Notes: generated by a model not told the origin, from the sequence alone. 64,000 nt of DNA from Nymphaea colorata (GCF_008831285.2 NC_045138.2:9577205-9641204); one strand, 5' to 3'; counted from the stretch's first letter, positions 46,301 to 58,590 are shown. A program made the numbers and translations.

Positions 46301-46398
46301 AGGCGGACTTCTGGTGCACACAAAATGAGTTTCTTCTCAACGCCTACGCTAGTGGGAGCTACGGCAACTTCAGGATGAACCATTTCAGCTTCTTCTAG
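43309..46398 (+). CDS. Small heavy-metal-associated (HMA) domain protein, HPP-type
   Basis: Three exons, 43309-43314 (ATGGAG), 44208-44283 and 46199-46398, with GT-AG introns give 93 residues. After a two-residue exon 1, the HMA fold reads TVELKVEMVGMHCERRIRKS, LSKIKGIEKVDVDVSTQKVV, VTGYVHRNRVLKALRRSG, LKADFW. This matches the beta-alpha-beta-beta-alpha-beta plan of plant HPP/HIPP proteins, which mostly bind metal ions or act as adaptors. The metal site MxCxxC is degenerate: it reads M-V-G-M-H-C, so only the second Cys is kept. There is no C-terminal CaaX prenylation motif (it ends NHFSFF), so it is an HPP-like and not an isoprenylated protein. Exon 1 is the least certain part, chosen because it alone gives phase 0 at a GT. 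The donor is followed at once by (CT)n. Confidence 0.75.
43315..43387. repeat. (CT)n-(TA)n microsatellite at the 5' splice site of HPP intron 1
   Basis: Uninterrupted CT from 43315/43316 to 43369 and then a TA tract to 43387. If the exon 1 model is right, the tract begins at the intron's own GT. Confidence 0.95.
44284..46198 (+). other. HPP gene intron 2
   Basis: A 1.9-kb intron with no coding signal. It contains TGTAAGGACCCCAAATTTTA at 44536, reminiscent of an LTR start, and a gene-poor AT-rich stretch after 45200. A (G)12-(GA)n tract at 43932-43966 lies in intron 1. Confidence 0.5.
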
Positions 46399-49162
46399 CT
46401 ACCTAATATCCTCATCTCGCACTTTTACAGAATCTGTCCTACAAATCGCTCTACACATGTGTTCATCCCTTTTCTGCCTTTCTTTTTCTTCTTTTATGTG
46501 AATTTCAAGGGAGGGTGGCAACCTCACCAGCTCTCTCTCTCTCTCTCTCTCTCTCTTCCTTTATTTTATTTCTTTAAAAAGTGTTCGGTGAGTTGGGTAA
46601 TGTCCATAATGCAAAAATGGTCCTTTTTTTCCGTTCTTTTTTTATAAATATCAACTTCCCGTAAGGTATTATTCCATGCTTCCTTGCTCTGTTTTGTTTC
46701 TTCGGAAGCTAGACGTTTATCTTAAAAGAAATGTTTCATTATCTTGAATGACTTTTCCTTTGTAAAGGTGAAAGTTGGGACCCAAGAAAGCACCTTCTTT
46801 GACACTTACTTACGGTATGTGAAGTTCATCATTGCATGCCTAAGCAGCGTGCTGCCACGTGAATGGCTGTGGACCGGTCTGATTTTGACCTTCTCAATTC
46901 CGAATAGTACTTCTGACTTAATTTCTACCGGTTGGCCCCCTTACTGGCCCTTATCGATAAGAGGGTGCCTCCTCGTTAGCCTCTCTTTCCTTCTTTGGGT
47001 CACGCAAAAAATTCCACCTGCCAAAAAAGATTGTTTATTCAGTTGTTTTCTTAAACTATAAGGTAGAGTTTTTTTTTTTTTTTTTTTTAGATTTTTACAA
47101 GAGAGTATTATGACCATCCTTTATTATGTCAAGAGCTTGAGACGCAACCATAGGGAAGAAAATGAATTCACTTATGAACTTGCAGAATAGAATGGTACAT
47201 GTGTATCAGTCGAGACAATTTATCAATAATGCAGGATCTTCTCCCATTGAGGCTTGATAAAGCTTGGACAACCCAGTGAAATTGCAAGGCTACATAGCCG
47301 AAGCCTCCATCACAGCCTTTGCAGCCAAGAACGATGCTTTCATCTCCTTTGCATGCCTCAAACCTATGGGTGGCACCATCTTGTTGTCTTCTGTGTTATC
47401 ATCCCTAGGATCAATATGTGAAGGAGCATTACACTAACTGGTACTCCACCTTGTACAGACTGTTTTTCCTCTTCAGCAAATGCTACAATAAGCACAATCA
47501 TTGTTCCAAAGATACTTTGCAGCCAAAGCGAAGCGAGTGTGCTTATGAAAAGTGAAAGATCATTCAACCAGCATAGGAAAGATTCAGCATTTACATAAAT
47601 CATAACTGTTAGGAACCAGGTATAGCAATTTGTCAGAGATCGCACCACACACATATGGCACACCGTGAGGAAATTAGTTTATTTTTGCAGCTGGATTGTT
47701 GTGCTCTATGCCAAGTCTTCAAGAAATTTTGGAGAAACTATTTAGCTGTATCAGAAAGAAATTTAATTGCTACTGAGAATAAGCAGAAAAGTGGAAAGGG
47801 TTAGTCATTTATGCAATGTAACATCAATGGCAGATGATGGAAAGTACAATATTCAATCATTCAAATTATTATAATTCTATCCCGCTTACTGAATCAGTGA
47901 ATCTAACATTGAAAACATATGTTAAATGTACTTTAGATGCCAAAATAAGAACAAAATTAGGGCAAAATCTTAGTTACAACTTTTGTTGTTTCTAATTCTG
48001 CCATCTAGAAAAAAAAAGAACAGGAAATGGTGGTGAATATAATGTTATAATTTACATATGCGGTTGCAGTAAAGAACTGAAATTGAAGTTCTACTTCTTC
48101 ACAACATTGGTTAAAAGGTCAAGTTTGTGTTGTTAAGCACTGGGAAAGGTGTTGCAACGGCATCTTACTTTTACACCTTTAAAGTTTTGAATCATGCAGT
48201 GGTTGTGTGTTAGGTGTTATGCAAAAAAAAAAAAAAAACATGCCTTTTTTTGTTAGCATTAAGTATATATTAATAAACAACAATGGCAATGTGGCTAAAA
48301 GAAAACAAAGTTAGTTGTTCCCCATATGTGACATAAATTAACACCACCTTAAATTCTCAAGGTTTTTAAACTCTAAAGAAGAATCAAGACCTATGAAGTT
48401 TGTGTCTATGGCTGTAGTACTTTGCCAAAAAATCACCAAAACCTCATAAATTTTTGAAATAATTCTAAATTTTACAGATAACTAGTCACATGATTCAAAA
48501 CTCGATATTGAGGAACTTCAAATTTATAGTTGGCATGCTTAACCTTTTTGTGATCATTCTATGATGTTGTTGTTCTTTTGCATGAAACATGAAACTATAG
48601 AATGTTTGAAGATGGTGCATTAACTTTTATTGCATGTTACATTTGAAATCTGTGTTTCCTAATATATTTCATTCAATCCCAACTAAAGACAGTGAAGAAA
48701 CATATGGTCATGGGTTTGGATCTTAGAAAGTCTTGTTGTTGACAATATGACAAGTATGCCAACTCATTCTATCTTATGGCCATTTGATGTTTGACAACGT
48801 TTATGAGGTTGATGAATCAATTCCTTATATTGTGTTTAGCAATGTCCCTCTTTAGCTCACCTTAAACAAAAATTTAGTGTAGAAAAGGTTCCCTGAATAA
48901 AGTCATGCTTTCAATTGTTCAAAGTCTCAGTTCAATGTAGTGCAATGAGATTAGTTCAAGCACTCAACTTCATCATTAAAATTGTTAACTTGAAAATGCG
49001 TACAGTGAAAATAACTACACAAAGACTTATGTCATGCTAAATTAAAATGTTGGAAACACTTCATTGATTGTTTTAAACAATTTGCTAAGCTTGCAAACTA
49101 TCAATTTGTTTCATGCAATAACTATCATACATGCAACTGCTCCCCGCAACATTGTTCTCTAT
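46399..49162. other. No gene recognised; 3' flank of the HPP gene
   Basis: Contains a (CT)n tract at 46531-46556 and a 20-nt poly(T) at 47069-47088. A minus-strand frame at 47663-47364 encodes about 99 residues with hydrophobic segments (WLNDLSLFISTLASLWLQSI, FGTMIVLIVAFAEEE). It belongs to no family I recognise and lacks clear splice context, so it is only noted. Confidence 0.35.
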
Positions 49163-49472
49163 TGTTAAGACAAATATGGTTAGCTGTGGTGAAGACATTT
49201 ATAAAGATAGACTTGAAAATCTCGTTCGTAGCCATCGAGAAAGAGATAAGGAAGGAGAAGCAGGCCCCTCCTATCATGATCTATTAAAATCTCCATGGTC
49301 AAATGAAAGGAGAAAATCTTACCTAAAATGTCGCATGAATGTCTTTTAAAGCTAGACTGTAAATCCAAAAAAAAAATGTGAAGGATATCATGCATGTGTA
49401 CCAGCAGGTACTTGATCCCTGAAATCTTTCACCACCTCATCTCTTCTTCAAGGTGAAATTCAATTATAAAAG
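49163..49472 (+). repeat. 5' LTR of the old Copia element, first part
   Basis: Starts TGTTAAGACAAATATGG and runs to AAAAG, where the inserted solo LTR begins. It aligns with 56179-56480. Confidence 0.8.
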
Positions 49473-52400
49473 TGTAATCACCCCAATTTTTTTCCAAATT
49501 TTTATGTTCTTTCACCAAAACACAAAACTTTAGATCTGAGGTTCAAATCCCAAAATCCAATTTTTGAATCCAAATTAGATCCAAAACCCAAGTTTAGATC
49601 CAAATCAAGCATTTGAAACTCAAAATCCAAAATCGAGTTCAAAACAACAAAGTCTTGTGCTAAAATAGTTGTGCGAGCGTGCACAGACCTCTCTCTTGGT
49701 TTACGCTTCGTCCTCGCACCAAAATACGCTTTTGAAGCTTAAAACGAAGCCAACCATACTTTTATAATGAAAAAAAACCAATTTTATACACTTTCTAAAT
49801 AAATTAAACAAAAAAATGGGTTTTATGCTCATTTTATCTCATTTTTTATTTCATATTATTTTATAAAAAAGGTTTTTTTGTGCGTCCCGCGACGAGCAGT
49901 TGAGCGACCGCACATCGTGCAATGCACAGTCACGCAACAGCATGCACACAATCGCGCGACGCATGGTCGCTCGGCAACATGTGCGACCGTGTGACCACGT
50001 GCGCGATGCATGGGCGCATGCCCTCAAGCACGTTTTCACAATGGCGTGCATTGTCAAGCCCCATTTTCCTTGAAAATCGACCGTTGGAGGGCATTTCTAA
50101 ACGTTTTAGGTGGGGTAGCCTGCCTACAGCTCAAAAAGAGATTTGCAAGCTTAATGGCCAATCATACTCACTCAAAACCTATTTTGTTTTTAAGAAAAAT
50201 TGAAAATAATTCAAAATTATTTAAAATTCATATGAAAATGTTGTGAAATTAAACAAAAATCAAATTTTGAACTTTTTCTCCAAAACTCTTTATAAAAACC
50301 CTCATTTTCCTCCCTCTTCAGCATGAGCTAGCCTTTGGAGAAGCTCTAGTGCATTCTCACTTGAGAACTTAGAGTTTTTTGCTCTTATCATCCATTTCAT
50401 TCTTCTTCTTTCTTTTCATTCTTCTTCTCCAACTTTGGGAGCAAACTTCCTCAAGCAAGAACTCTTCAAGAGAGCACAAAAGATCTCTTTGAGGTATCCT
50501 CTTCATCATTTTAGAGCTTCATTCAAGATGAATCTAGGATCACTCGAAGCAAGGGAGATCATTTTTTCCTAAAATCATTTTCATTTAGAGGTATGTAATC
50601 AATATCTCATTATATTCTTTTTATTGTTTCTTTCATTCTTCATCTTTATATGGCCATATGAGATAGCTCTCAAATCTCTATTTTAAAGTTAAAAACCTAT
50701 GCTCGAGTGCACCGGAAGCATGAGAAGGTGAAGTATTATTTCATTTTATGATTGAATCATGCTATGTATTTTCTTGAATGTAGCCTTATTTTGGTTCTCT
50801 TATTTCCTCTCTTTTTTAACTCCTCATGGTCATATAAGATAGCTCTAAAATCCCCTTTTCGGAGTCAAAAAACTATTCTTGATTGTACCATGACCATGAG
50901 AAGATGAGATGATATTTCATCTTATGATTGCATCATGTTCTATCTTTTCTTGAATATAGTCTTGTTTTGGTTTTCTTATTTCCTCTCCTCATCATCTCTC
51001 GATGGCCATAGGAGATAGTTCTCAAATCTCTGTTTTAGAGTCAATAAGCTATGCTTGAGTGCACCGGGAGTATGAGAAGATGAAATAATATTTCATTTTA
51101 TGGTTGAATCATGTTCTCTTTCTTTTCTTGAATATTGTTTTGTTTTAAGATATTATCCATGTTAGTTGTTTGATTTTTCATTTATATGTAAATGCACGAT
51201 GAGAATGAGAGTATGGTTTAGGATTTTCTCTTTATTCTATGTTAATTTTTGAGGTTGGGACTTGTCCAACCTGAAAAAAACCATCACGAATATGTACATG
51301 TTGATATGCATTTTCATGTCATTTTGCGTTAGTTTTATTTTTAATCATCTGATTAAGAACTCTAATGAGCACCTTATCATATGGTTCGGTTTTCTTCCAT
51401 ACCCATCAGTGGAAGAGACATATTCCCTTATAACAAACAAAGTAACTAGGTTTTATGTTCATATATAAAAAATTATTTGAAATCATGATTTCCAAAATAT
51501 TTTCGAAAGAACTCTTGTAATCTTCATCCTTCTCTTTCTATGTTTCTATATTTTATTTCAAAAATTTTCATATACACAAGAATTCGTATATATATGTGTT
51601 CTGTTCTCTCTTTCTAAAATCTCCCTTTCTTTTCAAATCAACATTTCCTTTTTATAAACTTTCATATATGTGTATATATGATGGTATGTACACGTATATG
51701 TACATCTTTTTCTACATCTCTCTCTTCTTGTATATTTCTCTTGTGATCAAATCTTTCATCTTTTTCATTCTTTTTTAACATTTTTTCTCTCAAAAATTTT
51801 TTATTTACCAAATTTACTAAGACCAAAAATCAAGTAATGACCTAATATTGGATTCAATTCAATCCATTTTCAAAAAATTTTCCTTCTTATATATGATAAT
51901 TATAAAAACAAAAATCTTATATGTTTGTTATGGTATGAATACTTTTAGATGAATGTTATAGTAGGAATGTTTTATTTTCTTTTAGTCATATATGATCAAT
52001 ACATTCATGCATCCACATTCACTTAACATCACAAATGACCACAAACACTACTCCAAAGAACTTAAGTAAGATGAGATAGAGTTCTAACTAGGTAGTAACC
52101 GAATTAGAACAAAATCTTAAACCTACTTAAAGTCTTAAGAGAACACTAAAATGACTTCAAAATGATTTCCTAAGCTTTCCAAATGTTATTTGTATTCCAA
52201 TTCTAGTTTTCCCCAAAATGTTTCACATTCTCAAGTAATTCTTCAAAAACCTTTTCAAAAGCTTAAAACATCAAACATTTAATATTTTTCTACACTGCAT
52301 ATAGAATGAGAAAATATGTTTAAGCCAAAATGAAATACATCAATAATAAACATAGCCATTGGATTGATTACCTTGGTAAATGTGTCGGGAACGGTCAATC

Positions 52401-52495
52401 CTTATACCGAGCGAGTCACTTTCTCTCTCATTTTCAAAACAAAAACTCATTTTTCTGTAGCACTCCAAAAACCAAAAATTTTGAGGATGCAAACA
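49473..52495. mobile_element. Solo LTR, about 3.0 kb, with perfect 5-bp target duplication
   Basis: The segment begins TGTAATCACCCC and ends GGATGCAAACA, so it has TG...CA ends. It is flanked by AAAAG at 49468-49472 and 52496-52500. It has no coding region and no second LTR copy, which points to a solo LTR left by recombination between the two LTRs of a large element, probably Gypsy by its length. TTTATAAAAACCC near 50290 followed by CT-rich leader DNA (50370-50440) is a plausible promoter and transcription start. A CpG-rich patch (about 49880-50030, GCGACCG and CGCGCGACGC motifs) lies upstream. A tandem triplication sits at 50651-51150. Confidence 0.8.
50651..51150. repeat. Tandem repeat, about 175 bp, three copies
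   Basis: Units start TGGCCATATGAGATAG at 50651, TGGTCATATAAGATAG at 50827 and TGGCCATAGGAGATAG at 51002 (periods 176 and 175). Each carries GAGTGCACCGG- or GATTGTACCATG-type sequence, then ATTTCATTTTATG or ATTTCATCTTATG, then TTTTCTTGAAT. The copies differ by many substitutions. The array lies downstream of the putative start region in the solo LTR. Confidence 0.9.
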
Positions 52496-52613
52496 AAAAG
52501 TTTCATAATGACATCTAGTGGTCATGTGTGTCATGGTTATGGAGCCATGTATAATTGTATGCATTATGTTATTGAGTTCTCGTAAGTTTGCTTCCTCATT
52601 TTATTATTGTTCA
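52496..52613 (+). repeat. 5' LTR of the old Copia element, second part
   Basis: Resumes with AAAAGTTTCATAATGACAT and ends ATTGTTCA. It aligns with 56480-56597 of the 3' LTR (TAGTGGT, GCATTGTGTGATT/GCATTATGTTATT, CTCATTCTATTGTT/CTCATTTTATTATTG). Confidence 0.75.
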
Positions 52614-52628
52614 TAATATAGAGCCTTC
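52614..52628 (+). other. Degenerate primer-binding site of the old Copia element
   Basis: TAATATAGAGCCTTC stands where TGGTATCAGAGCCTTC is expected, directly after the LTR. The GG-to-AA changes and a lost base agree with age. Confidence 0.6.
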
Positions 52629-52694
52629 AGTAGTTGTCCTACCTTCATCAACCATGGCTTTTACATTTGCAATCTAATAAAATACCTTCTTTGC

Positions 52695-55600
52695 TTGGTT
52701 TTGAATCAAAACAAGTATTTGCTATGGAAATCTCAAATAGAGTCAGTGATGTTTAGTCAAGACCTATTGAAATGCATTGATGGTTTGTACAAATACCTTA
52801 CAACAGTTTTTTATGGACAATATTGTACGGAATTCCAATTTAACACATCTCTCATGGAAATGTGCAAATCAATTACTTTTTAAGTGAATCAAATCTACTA
52901 TCTCTAAACATATTCTAAGTCAAATTATTCACCACAAGAATGCTAGTTTGGTCAGACTATTCTTAGAGAAGATGTTTGCATCAATGTCCAGCCTTTTAAT
53001 TCTTCAAGTGAAGTGTGACCTTCAAAATGTGTCAAAATCATACAAAAATATGGGAGAGTGCTCTAATCCTGTGAAGTTCTTAGCAGACCCATTAAGTGCT
53101 TAGGTGAGCCTGTCAAGGAAGCTAATTTGGTTATGTTCATATTAAATGGTCTTGAAAGTGAGCATGAAAGTTTTATCACCATTGTGACAACTTTCAAGAT
53201 GTTGTCATCTTTTTCTGAAATGTATGATCTTTTTATAAATCAAGAAAAGATGATGGAGTTCCTTAAAAGCAAGCAATAGGTGTCGTCTAGGTCCTTGGTT
53301 GTAGCTTATTCACCCAAGAGCCTGAGGTCATCAAAGAGGTCAATATCGAGGTCGTGGTAGAAAAAGAAGGCATCATAGTGCAAATTCTCAAGGTGGTGGC
53401 CATGGAAATCAAGGTCAGTATGAGAATAAATCTCCGGTAATGTGTTAGATCTGTCACATGGAAGCCACACTGTTAGAAATTGTTACAACCTACCAAAGAC
53501 TTTTGTCGCCACAACAATAAAATTCATGCAAGTTAGTGATTCCTTGATACTAAGGTGACAAACCATGTAATTTCATCTCATCAAGATATGATGACAAAAC
53601 ATGAATATAGTAGGGCATAAGGTGTCAAGGATGTCAACGCTATGTATGTTCCTATTTCTAATATGAGTACATGATGCATTTGACACATAAAAATAATATA
53701 TTTCAGCTATCTCATATTCTTCATGTACCTATCTTTAAGTAGAATATTTTATATGTTTTTACATTTTACAAAGGCAGTGACTACAGTTTTGAATTTATTA
53801 ATCCATATCTTTTCTATTAAAGATGAAAAGAACATGACAATGATGAAAGAAAAAATAAAGGAGGAGTATATGTGTTGCTGACTGATTAAGGGAGTGGTTA
53901 GACGATGCATTGATTTCCTTAATTTGCTAATGTTGCTTCTAGTTTGATGTCAACATTTGGTGGCATGCTAGATTCAGTCATGTTAATGAATGTGCTATGG
54001 TTGTTTTAAAAAATAAGAATGTTTTTTTGGAAAACGAGAATTGAAGGAAAGAACTTTGCTCTGGTTGTGCTCTTGCTAAATCACATCATCCTCCATTTAA
54101 ATTCCCAATTCATGACAAAATTGCTCCATTAGAATTATTTATATTGACTTATGTTGACCAGATATCGTGAATTTAAGAAAAAAATTAGATACTATATGCT
54201 CTTGATTGATGATAATTCATGTTTTAGTTGGCTCTTTCCTTTAAAGTAGAAGAATGATGTCCTAACCAATTTCAAAGTTTTCAAAAGTATTGTTGAAAAT
54301 CAAGTTGGCTCTAAAATAAATACTTTTCAAATTGATAGTGGTGGAAAGTTTATCAATGATGTTTATTCTACATTTCTAAATTCAAATAGGTTTAAACAAT
54401 GGATTTCATGCTTGAACAAATGGTTTGGTTGAACAAAAACACATGCATATAATTGAAATTGGTCTGGCTATGCTAATTCACGCTTCCATACTTGTGCTAA
54501 TTAAATACTTTTTAAATTGTTATGTACATCATGAACCATATAGCAGCTCGAAACCTTAATAATCAAGACACCCTATGAGAAGTTATTTGGTGAAAAGCCA
54601 GTTTCAAACCATCTTAAAGTTTTCAGGTGTACTTGTTTTCCCTTTTTGGGTCTAGTTCCTCAACATACTTCAACCCAAGTAGAGACCCTGTGTTTTTCTT
54701 AGTTATGGTGCTCAATTTATGGGTTATATTTTCTTTAATCCTATGGAGAATGAACTTATTGTTTCAAGCCATGTGTTGTTGATGAAAGCAAATTTTTCCT
54801 TTCATAATGCTAATGCCCTGTCAATGTTTAAAAAGTGTGTATTCATATTCTTGGTTAAAAGAATGTTGTTATTGTTGTCTGGAAGCCACATGAGCCCAAT
54901 CAAGCATTGAAACCAACACTTCTTCCCTTTAGCAATTGAGAGACATGCTCAAGTAACAGCCTAATTGTATCACCTAGTCTCTCCATTCTATTTCATCTAA
55001 GTTGCTCAATTGCCCTAGGAATTACCTTATAGTTGACTTTAATCCTTCATTTCCCTCTTTTATTCAACATCTTAGTGTTTTCTTTGCATGAGTCAGGCCC
55101 CACTTAGTCCCATCACATGGTTATTGGAAACATGGATGGGACTTTTAGACCTCATCTCTTTCAAGCTCTCTACCCTATTTTCAATGAACAAACTTGTGTT
55201 ATTCAAGACTCCTATTAGCCAGTTACTTTTGACCAAGCTAAATTGTTTCATAAATGATGAGATGCAATATAATAAGAGATGGATGCCCTCATGCGAATTC
55301 ATATTTGCTCCATTCTTCTCATGATAATGTTCTCAATATTATTGTTGGACATAAGTGGATTTATAAAAACAAATGGAATGTCGATGGATGGAAGTACATT
55401 TAAGATCTGTTTATTTGGAGTGGCGTACGTTTAGCAAATTGTGTTACTACTTATGTTGCTTCTAATGTCAAACTTCAAGATATCAAGGCAAGATTTTCCA
55501 AGGTACTACTTTGTATAGAGTGTTGTTGGTAAGTTGTAATACCTACTACCTGGTCGACCAAATATTATGCATGTCATTAACAAGGCTTGCCAATTTATGA

Positions 55601-56178
55601 AATTGCCTATACATGATGATCAACAAGATCATGTCAAGGAAATATGGAGATACTTGAAAGGAACTTCCAACATGGGTCATATAATTTTAATGAATGGTGT
55701 CGCTAATTTGTCAAAGTTTTTTAATGCAAATTGGTTGGGTGCTTTAAAGAAGAAGGTCAACTCAAGGATATATTGTTTACTTGAGAGACAATCTAGTGTT
55801 TTGGAAGACATCAAAATAGCAAACCCTTGTCAAGTCAATGACAAAAGACAATCCCAAGGCAATTGCAGCAGCGACTTTAGAATCTATCTAGATAGAACAA
55901 ATTCTGCAAGAACTTAGAGTTCACCATAGTGTACAGGTTGTATCATGTGGCAACTTCATGCAACATATCTAGCTACAAATCTGATTCTACGTGCTAGAGC
56001 AAAGTACATAGAAATTGACTTTTACTTTGTCAAAGAAAGTGCAAGAAAAAATAGATTCAAATTCAATTCTAAAACTATAGAAGGTAAATGCAAATATTTT
56101 AATAAAAGCACTCACAGGTCTTCACTTTATCATGTCAAGAAACAAGTTGCATATCTAGGAGATTGCCTTCCAAGGGGA
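52695..56178 (+). pseudogene. Copia gag-pol remnant, heavily mutated
   Basis: Recognisable pieces in order. Gag: MVLNQNKYLLWKSQIESVMF near 52695 and NGLESEHESF near 53150. Zinc knuckle near 53441-53495: Cys-x2-Cys, then GHT and NCYN after a frameshift. Protease-like TNHVISSHQDMM near 53560. Integrase core near 54190-54360: LIDDNSCFSWLFPLK, FQIDSGGKF. Reverse transcriptase start near 55350: GHKWIYKNKWNVDGWKY. RNase H side, 55567-55917: MHVINKACQFMKLPIHD, IWRYLKGTSNMGHIILM. The tail reaches DCLPRGR at the purine tract. Most of the reverse transcriptase, including any YVDD motif, was not found. Many stops and frameshifts make it inactive. Confidence 0.75.
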
Positions 56179-56597
56179 CGTTAAATCAAATATGGTAAGT
56201 TGTAGGGAAGAGATTTGTGAAGATAAACTTAAAGATATCAATCATAGCTGTCAAGCAAGGGATAAGGAGAAGCATATCTCTCCTACGATGATCCCTTTAA
56301 AATCTTAAAGGTGAAAGGGAAAGGATAACATATTACCTAAAATGCCTCATGAATATCATCTAAAGTAGGATATAAATCTAAAGAAAATTGTAAATGAGGT
56401 CATGCATGTATATCAACAATTACTTGATTAATAAAATCTATCACCATCTCCTCTCTTCTTCAAGGTGGAATTTGTTGATAAGAGTTTGACAATGAGATAT
56501 AGTGGTTGTGAGCGTAGGCTTGGTTGCCAAACCATGCAAAACTACTTGCATTGTGTGATTTTGTTCTCTCAAGTTCTCCTCATTCTATTGTTTTTCA
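56179..56597 (+). repeat. 3' LTR of the old Copia element
   Basis: 419 bp. The start reads CGTTAAATCAAATATGG, with the expected TG mutated to CG. It ends TTTTTCA. It is the uninterrupted partner of the split 5' LTR. Confidence 0.75.
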
Positions 56598-58299
56598 ATT
56601 ATAATTTATCAAGTCCAAGTACTCCCCTACCATCCCCACTCCACACACCCCACCAAAAACAAAACAAAATAAAAATTCACCATGGTTGGGCAATGGTAGT
56701 TGAGAAATTATTGTTTTTATACATGTAGCCTCAAAAATCATATTTACAATGTAAAGCTCCAAAATAATCACACAATATATTAGAGTGCCAACACACACAC
56801 AAAAAAAAAAATCACATTTATAGTTCTGCTTTTAAAAAATATATATTTTACATTTGTTGTTCTCTCAAAAGATGCATGAAAACCTACTACCAAGAATTTC
56901 ATGCTGGTCTTTTAGTGATTCAATAAAAGGAAAGGCATTTTATGTTATAATATTGAAAATACGGACAATTTGACTACTTTCTTGCAAAATTTACCACTCT
57001 TAAGTAAAGGGGTCCCTAAGCTGAGATGTCATAAGATCCACCTTTTCTCCTACTTGTTGATTAGCTTAATTTGTCACCCCTTTCTATAGTTTGTGCCACA
57101 AGTCATTGCATTGGAGCTACTAGTTACTATTGTAAAGAAACTTGTGTCAGAAATAGTATGCATGAACAAATGGAAAACATGGTCTACTACTTTAAGATAT
57201 TGTTCAACATCATTATGTGAAATAATGCTTTTGTATCCCTGACAATGTTGACCTCTATCTACAACAAGTCTATCGTTGCTACCCATGGTTGAGATGAGTG
57301 AGGAGTTAAATTTCTGTTAAGTAGAAAAATTAAGTAAAATAACTAGAAGATTATTTAAACAATAAAAAGAATTGTCCTGTCCTCTTAAACAGTAGAAAAG
57401 GAAAATCTCAAAGATTTTGCATTGTATAGAAATTGTGACATTGCATTTAAATTGTATGTCCACACTGTTTGTGCTTAGTAGAAATCAACCCTGCTTCATC
57501 GATGCCTCAAAATTAAATGTCTTAAATATTTAAGTATTATTTTCTTCACCAATGATTGTGATGATCTGAGATTGATGCACAGTTACTGCTTTAAGTTTAC
57601 AATGGCAGAATGCACATCTTGCAAAAGTCAATATGGTAAGACAAATTAAAGGGGCTACATAGCTAAATTTTGCTTTTGAAAATCAAATATACCAAATCAA
57701 GGGTGTGCCCAAAGTTACCACTAAATAAGGGGGAAAGGTGAAAGAGAAGGGAATGCTTTGAGTAAAACTACATATAATAAATACTGTAAAAGGCATATCA
57801 TACATCGACCGACCAAGCTAACCTATATGCCATATCATAATGTAGTGTAAACGTGCCCTATATTTTCTTAACTAATAACAAATAAAAAGTTAAAAGTTAA
57901 AAAAAAAAACAATCATGAAAAGTATTCTATATAAAAAAAAAACATTACATATAATATACATTGATGACTCATCGCTCACCATAATATATTAACAACACAT
58001 TAAGAATAACTTAATAAATATGACTTGTCCTACGTCACCTTACAACATATAATTGTTGACTGCGCAAACAAGAAATGAAAATATGTTGATGATTAACCTC
58101 ATGATTATCTCCATCTTCGTTTTTTTCATAGTCATTCATATCTTTATTCTCTCTTCAAACTAGTGATTTGGGTTTATCAACAATTTCTCTCAAAACCTGG
58201 TAAAAATTCTCCCTCTCAAACCTCTTACATGTATTAGAAATAAAAAGGGAAAGACTGATTTTAAAACGCAATAAAAATAAAATGAGAGTCAAGTCCCTT
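56598..58299. other. No gene seen
   Basis: AT-rich spacer without supportable exons or clear repeats. Confidence 0.4.
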
Positions 58300-58590
58300 T
58301 TTACAACTTACCCCTATATCTTATGATACAACCATATTGATATAGCAGCTGTATTTTGTATGAGATACCCAGATACACCAATGATACATACAAAAAAATG
58401 TGTATCGTAAGCATATAATATAGGTCACATATGATACGGACGCGTATGGTACGATACGTATCGTATAGGTCAAGAAAACCTATACGATACGTGTTCGAAA
58501 TACGATCCGCGTGCGTATCGCACGTATCGTACAATACGAAAGCTATATCGCACGATACATGCGATACACCCCTGTATCGTATGATACAAG
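58300..58590. repeat. Palindrome-rich GTATCG cluster
   Basis: CGATACG and CGTATCG motifs recur in both orientations. A perfect 15-bp inverted repeat, ACGTATCGTATAGGT at 58456-58470 and ACCTATACGATACGT at 58478-58492, has a 7-nt spacer and could form a hairpin or cruciform. Similar GTACGGGTA or GATACGG motifs occur near 760, 14750 and 19250, which suggests a dispersed family. Confidence 0.7.

Larger units (their letters stand above)
49163..56597 (+). mobile_element. Old Ty1/Copia retrotransposon interrupted by a solo LTR
   Basis: Two related LTRs bracket a decayed Copia interior. The left LTR is split into 49163-49472 and 52496-52613, and the right LTR is 56179-56597. Matching blocks include CAAATATGG, GATAAGGA, TCTTACCTAAAATG/ATTACCTAAAATG, ATCATGCATGTGTA/GTCATGCATGTATA and CTCTTCTTCAAGGTG. 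A degenerate primer site follows the left LTR, and AAGGGGAC precedes the right one. Flanks TCTAT and ATTAT no longer match well, as expected of an old insertion. Confidence 0.8.

Noticed and set aside
47364-47663. Minus-strand hydrophobic 99-codon frame
   Set aside because: It has several hydrophobic stretches but no recognisable family, no convincing splice sites, and stops soon after; it is kept only as a remark.
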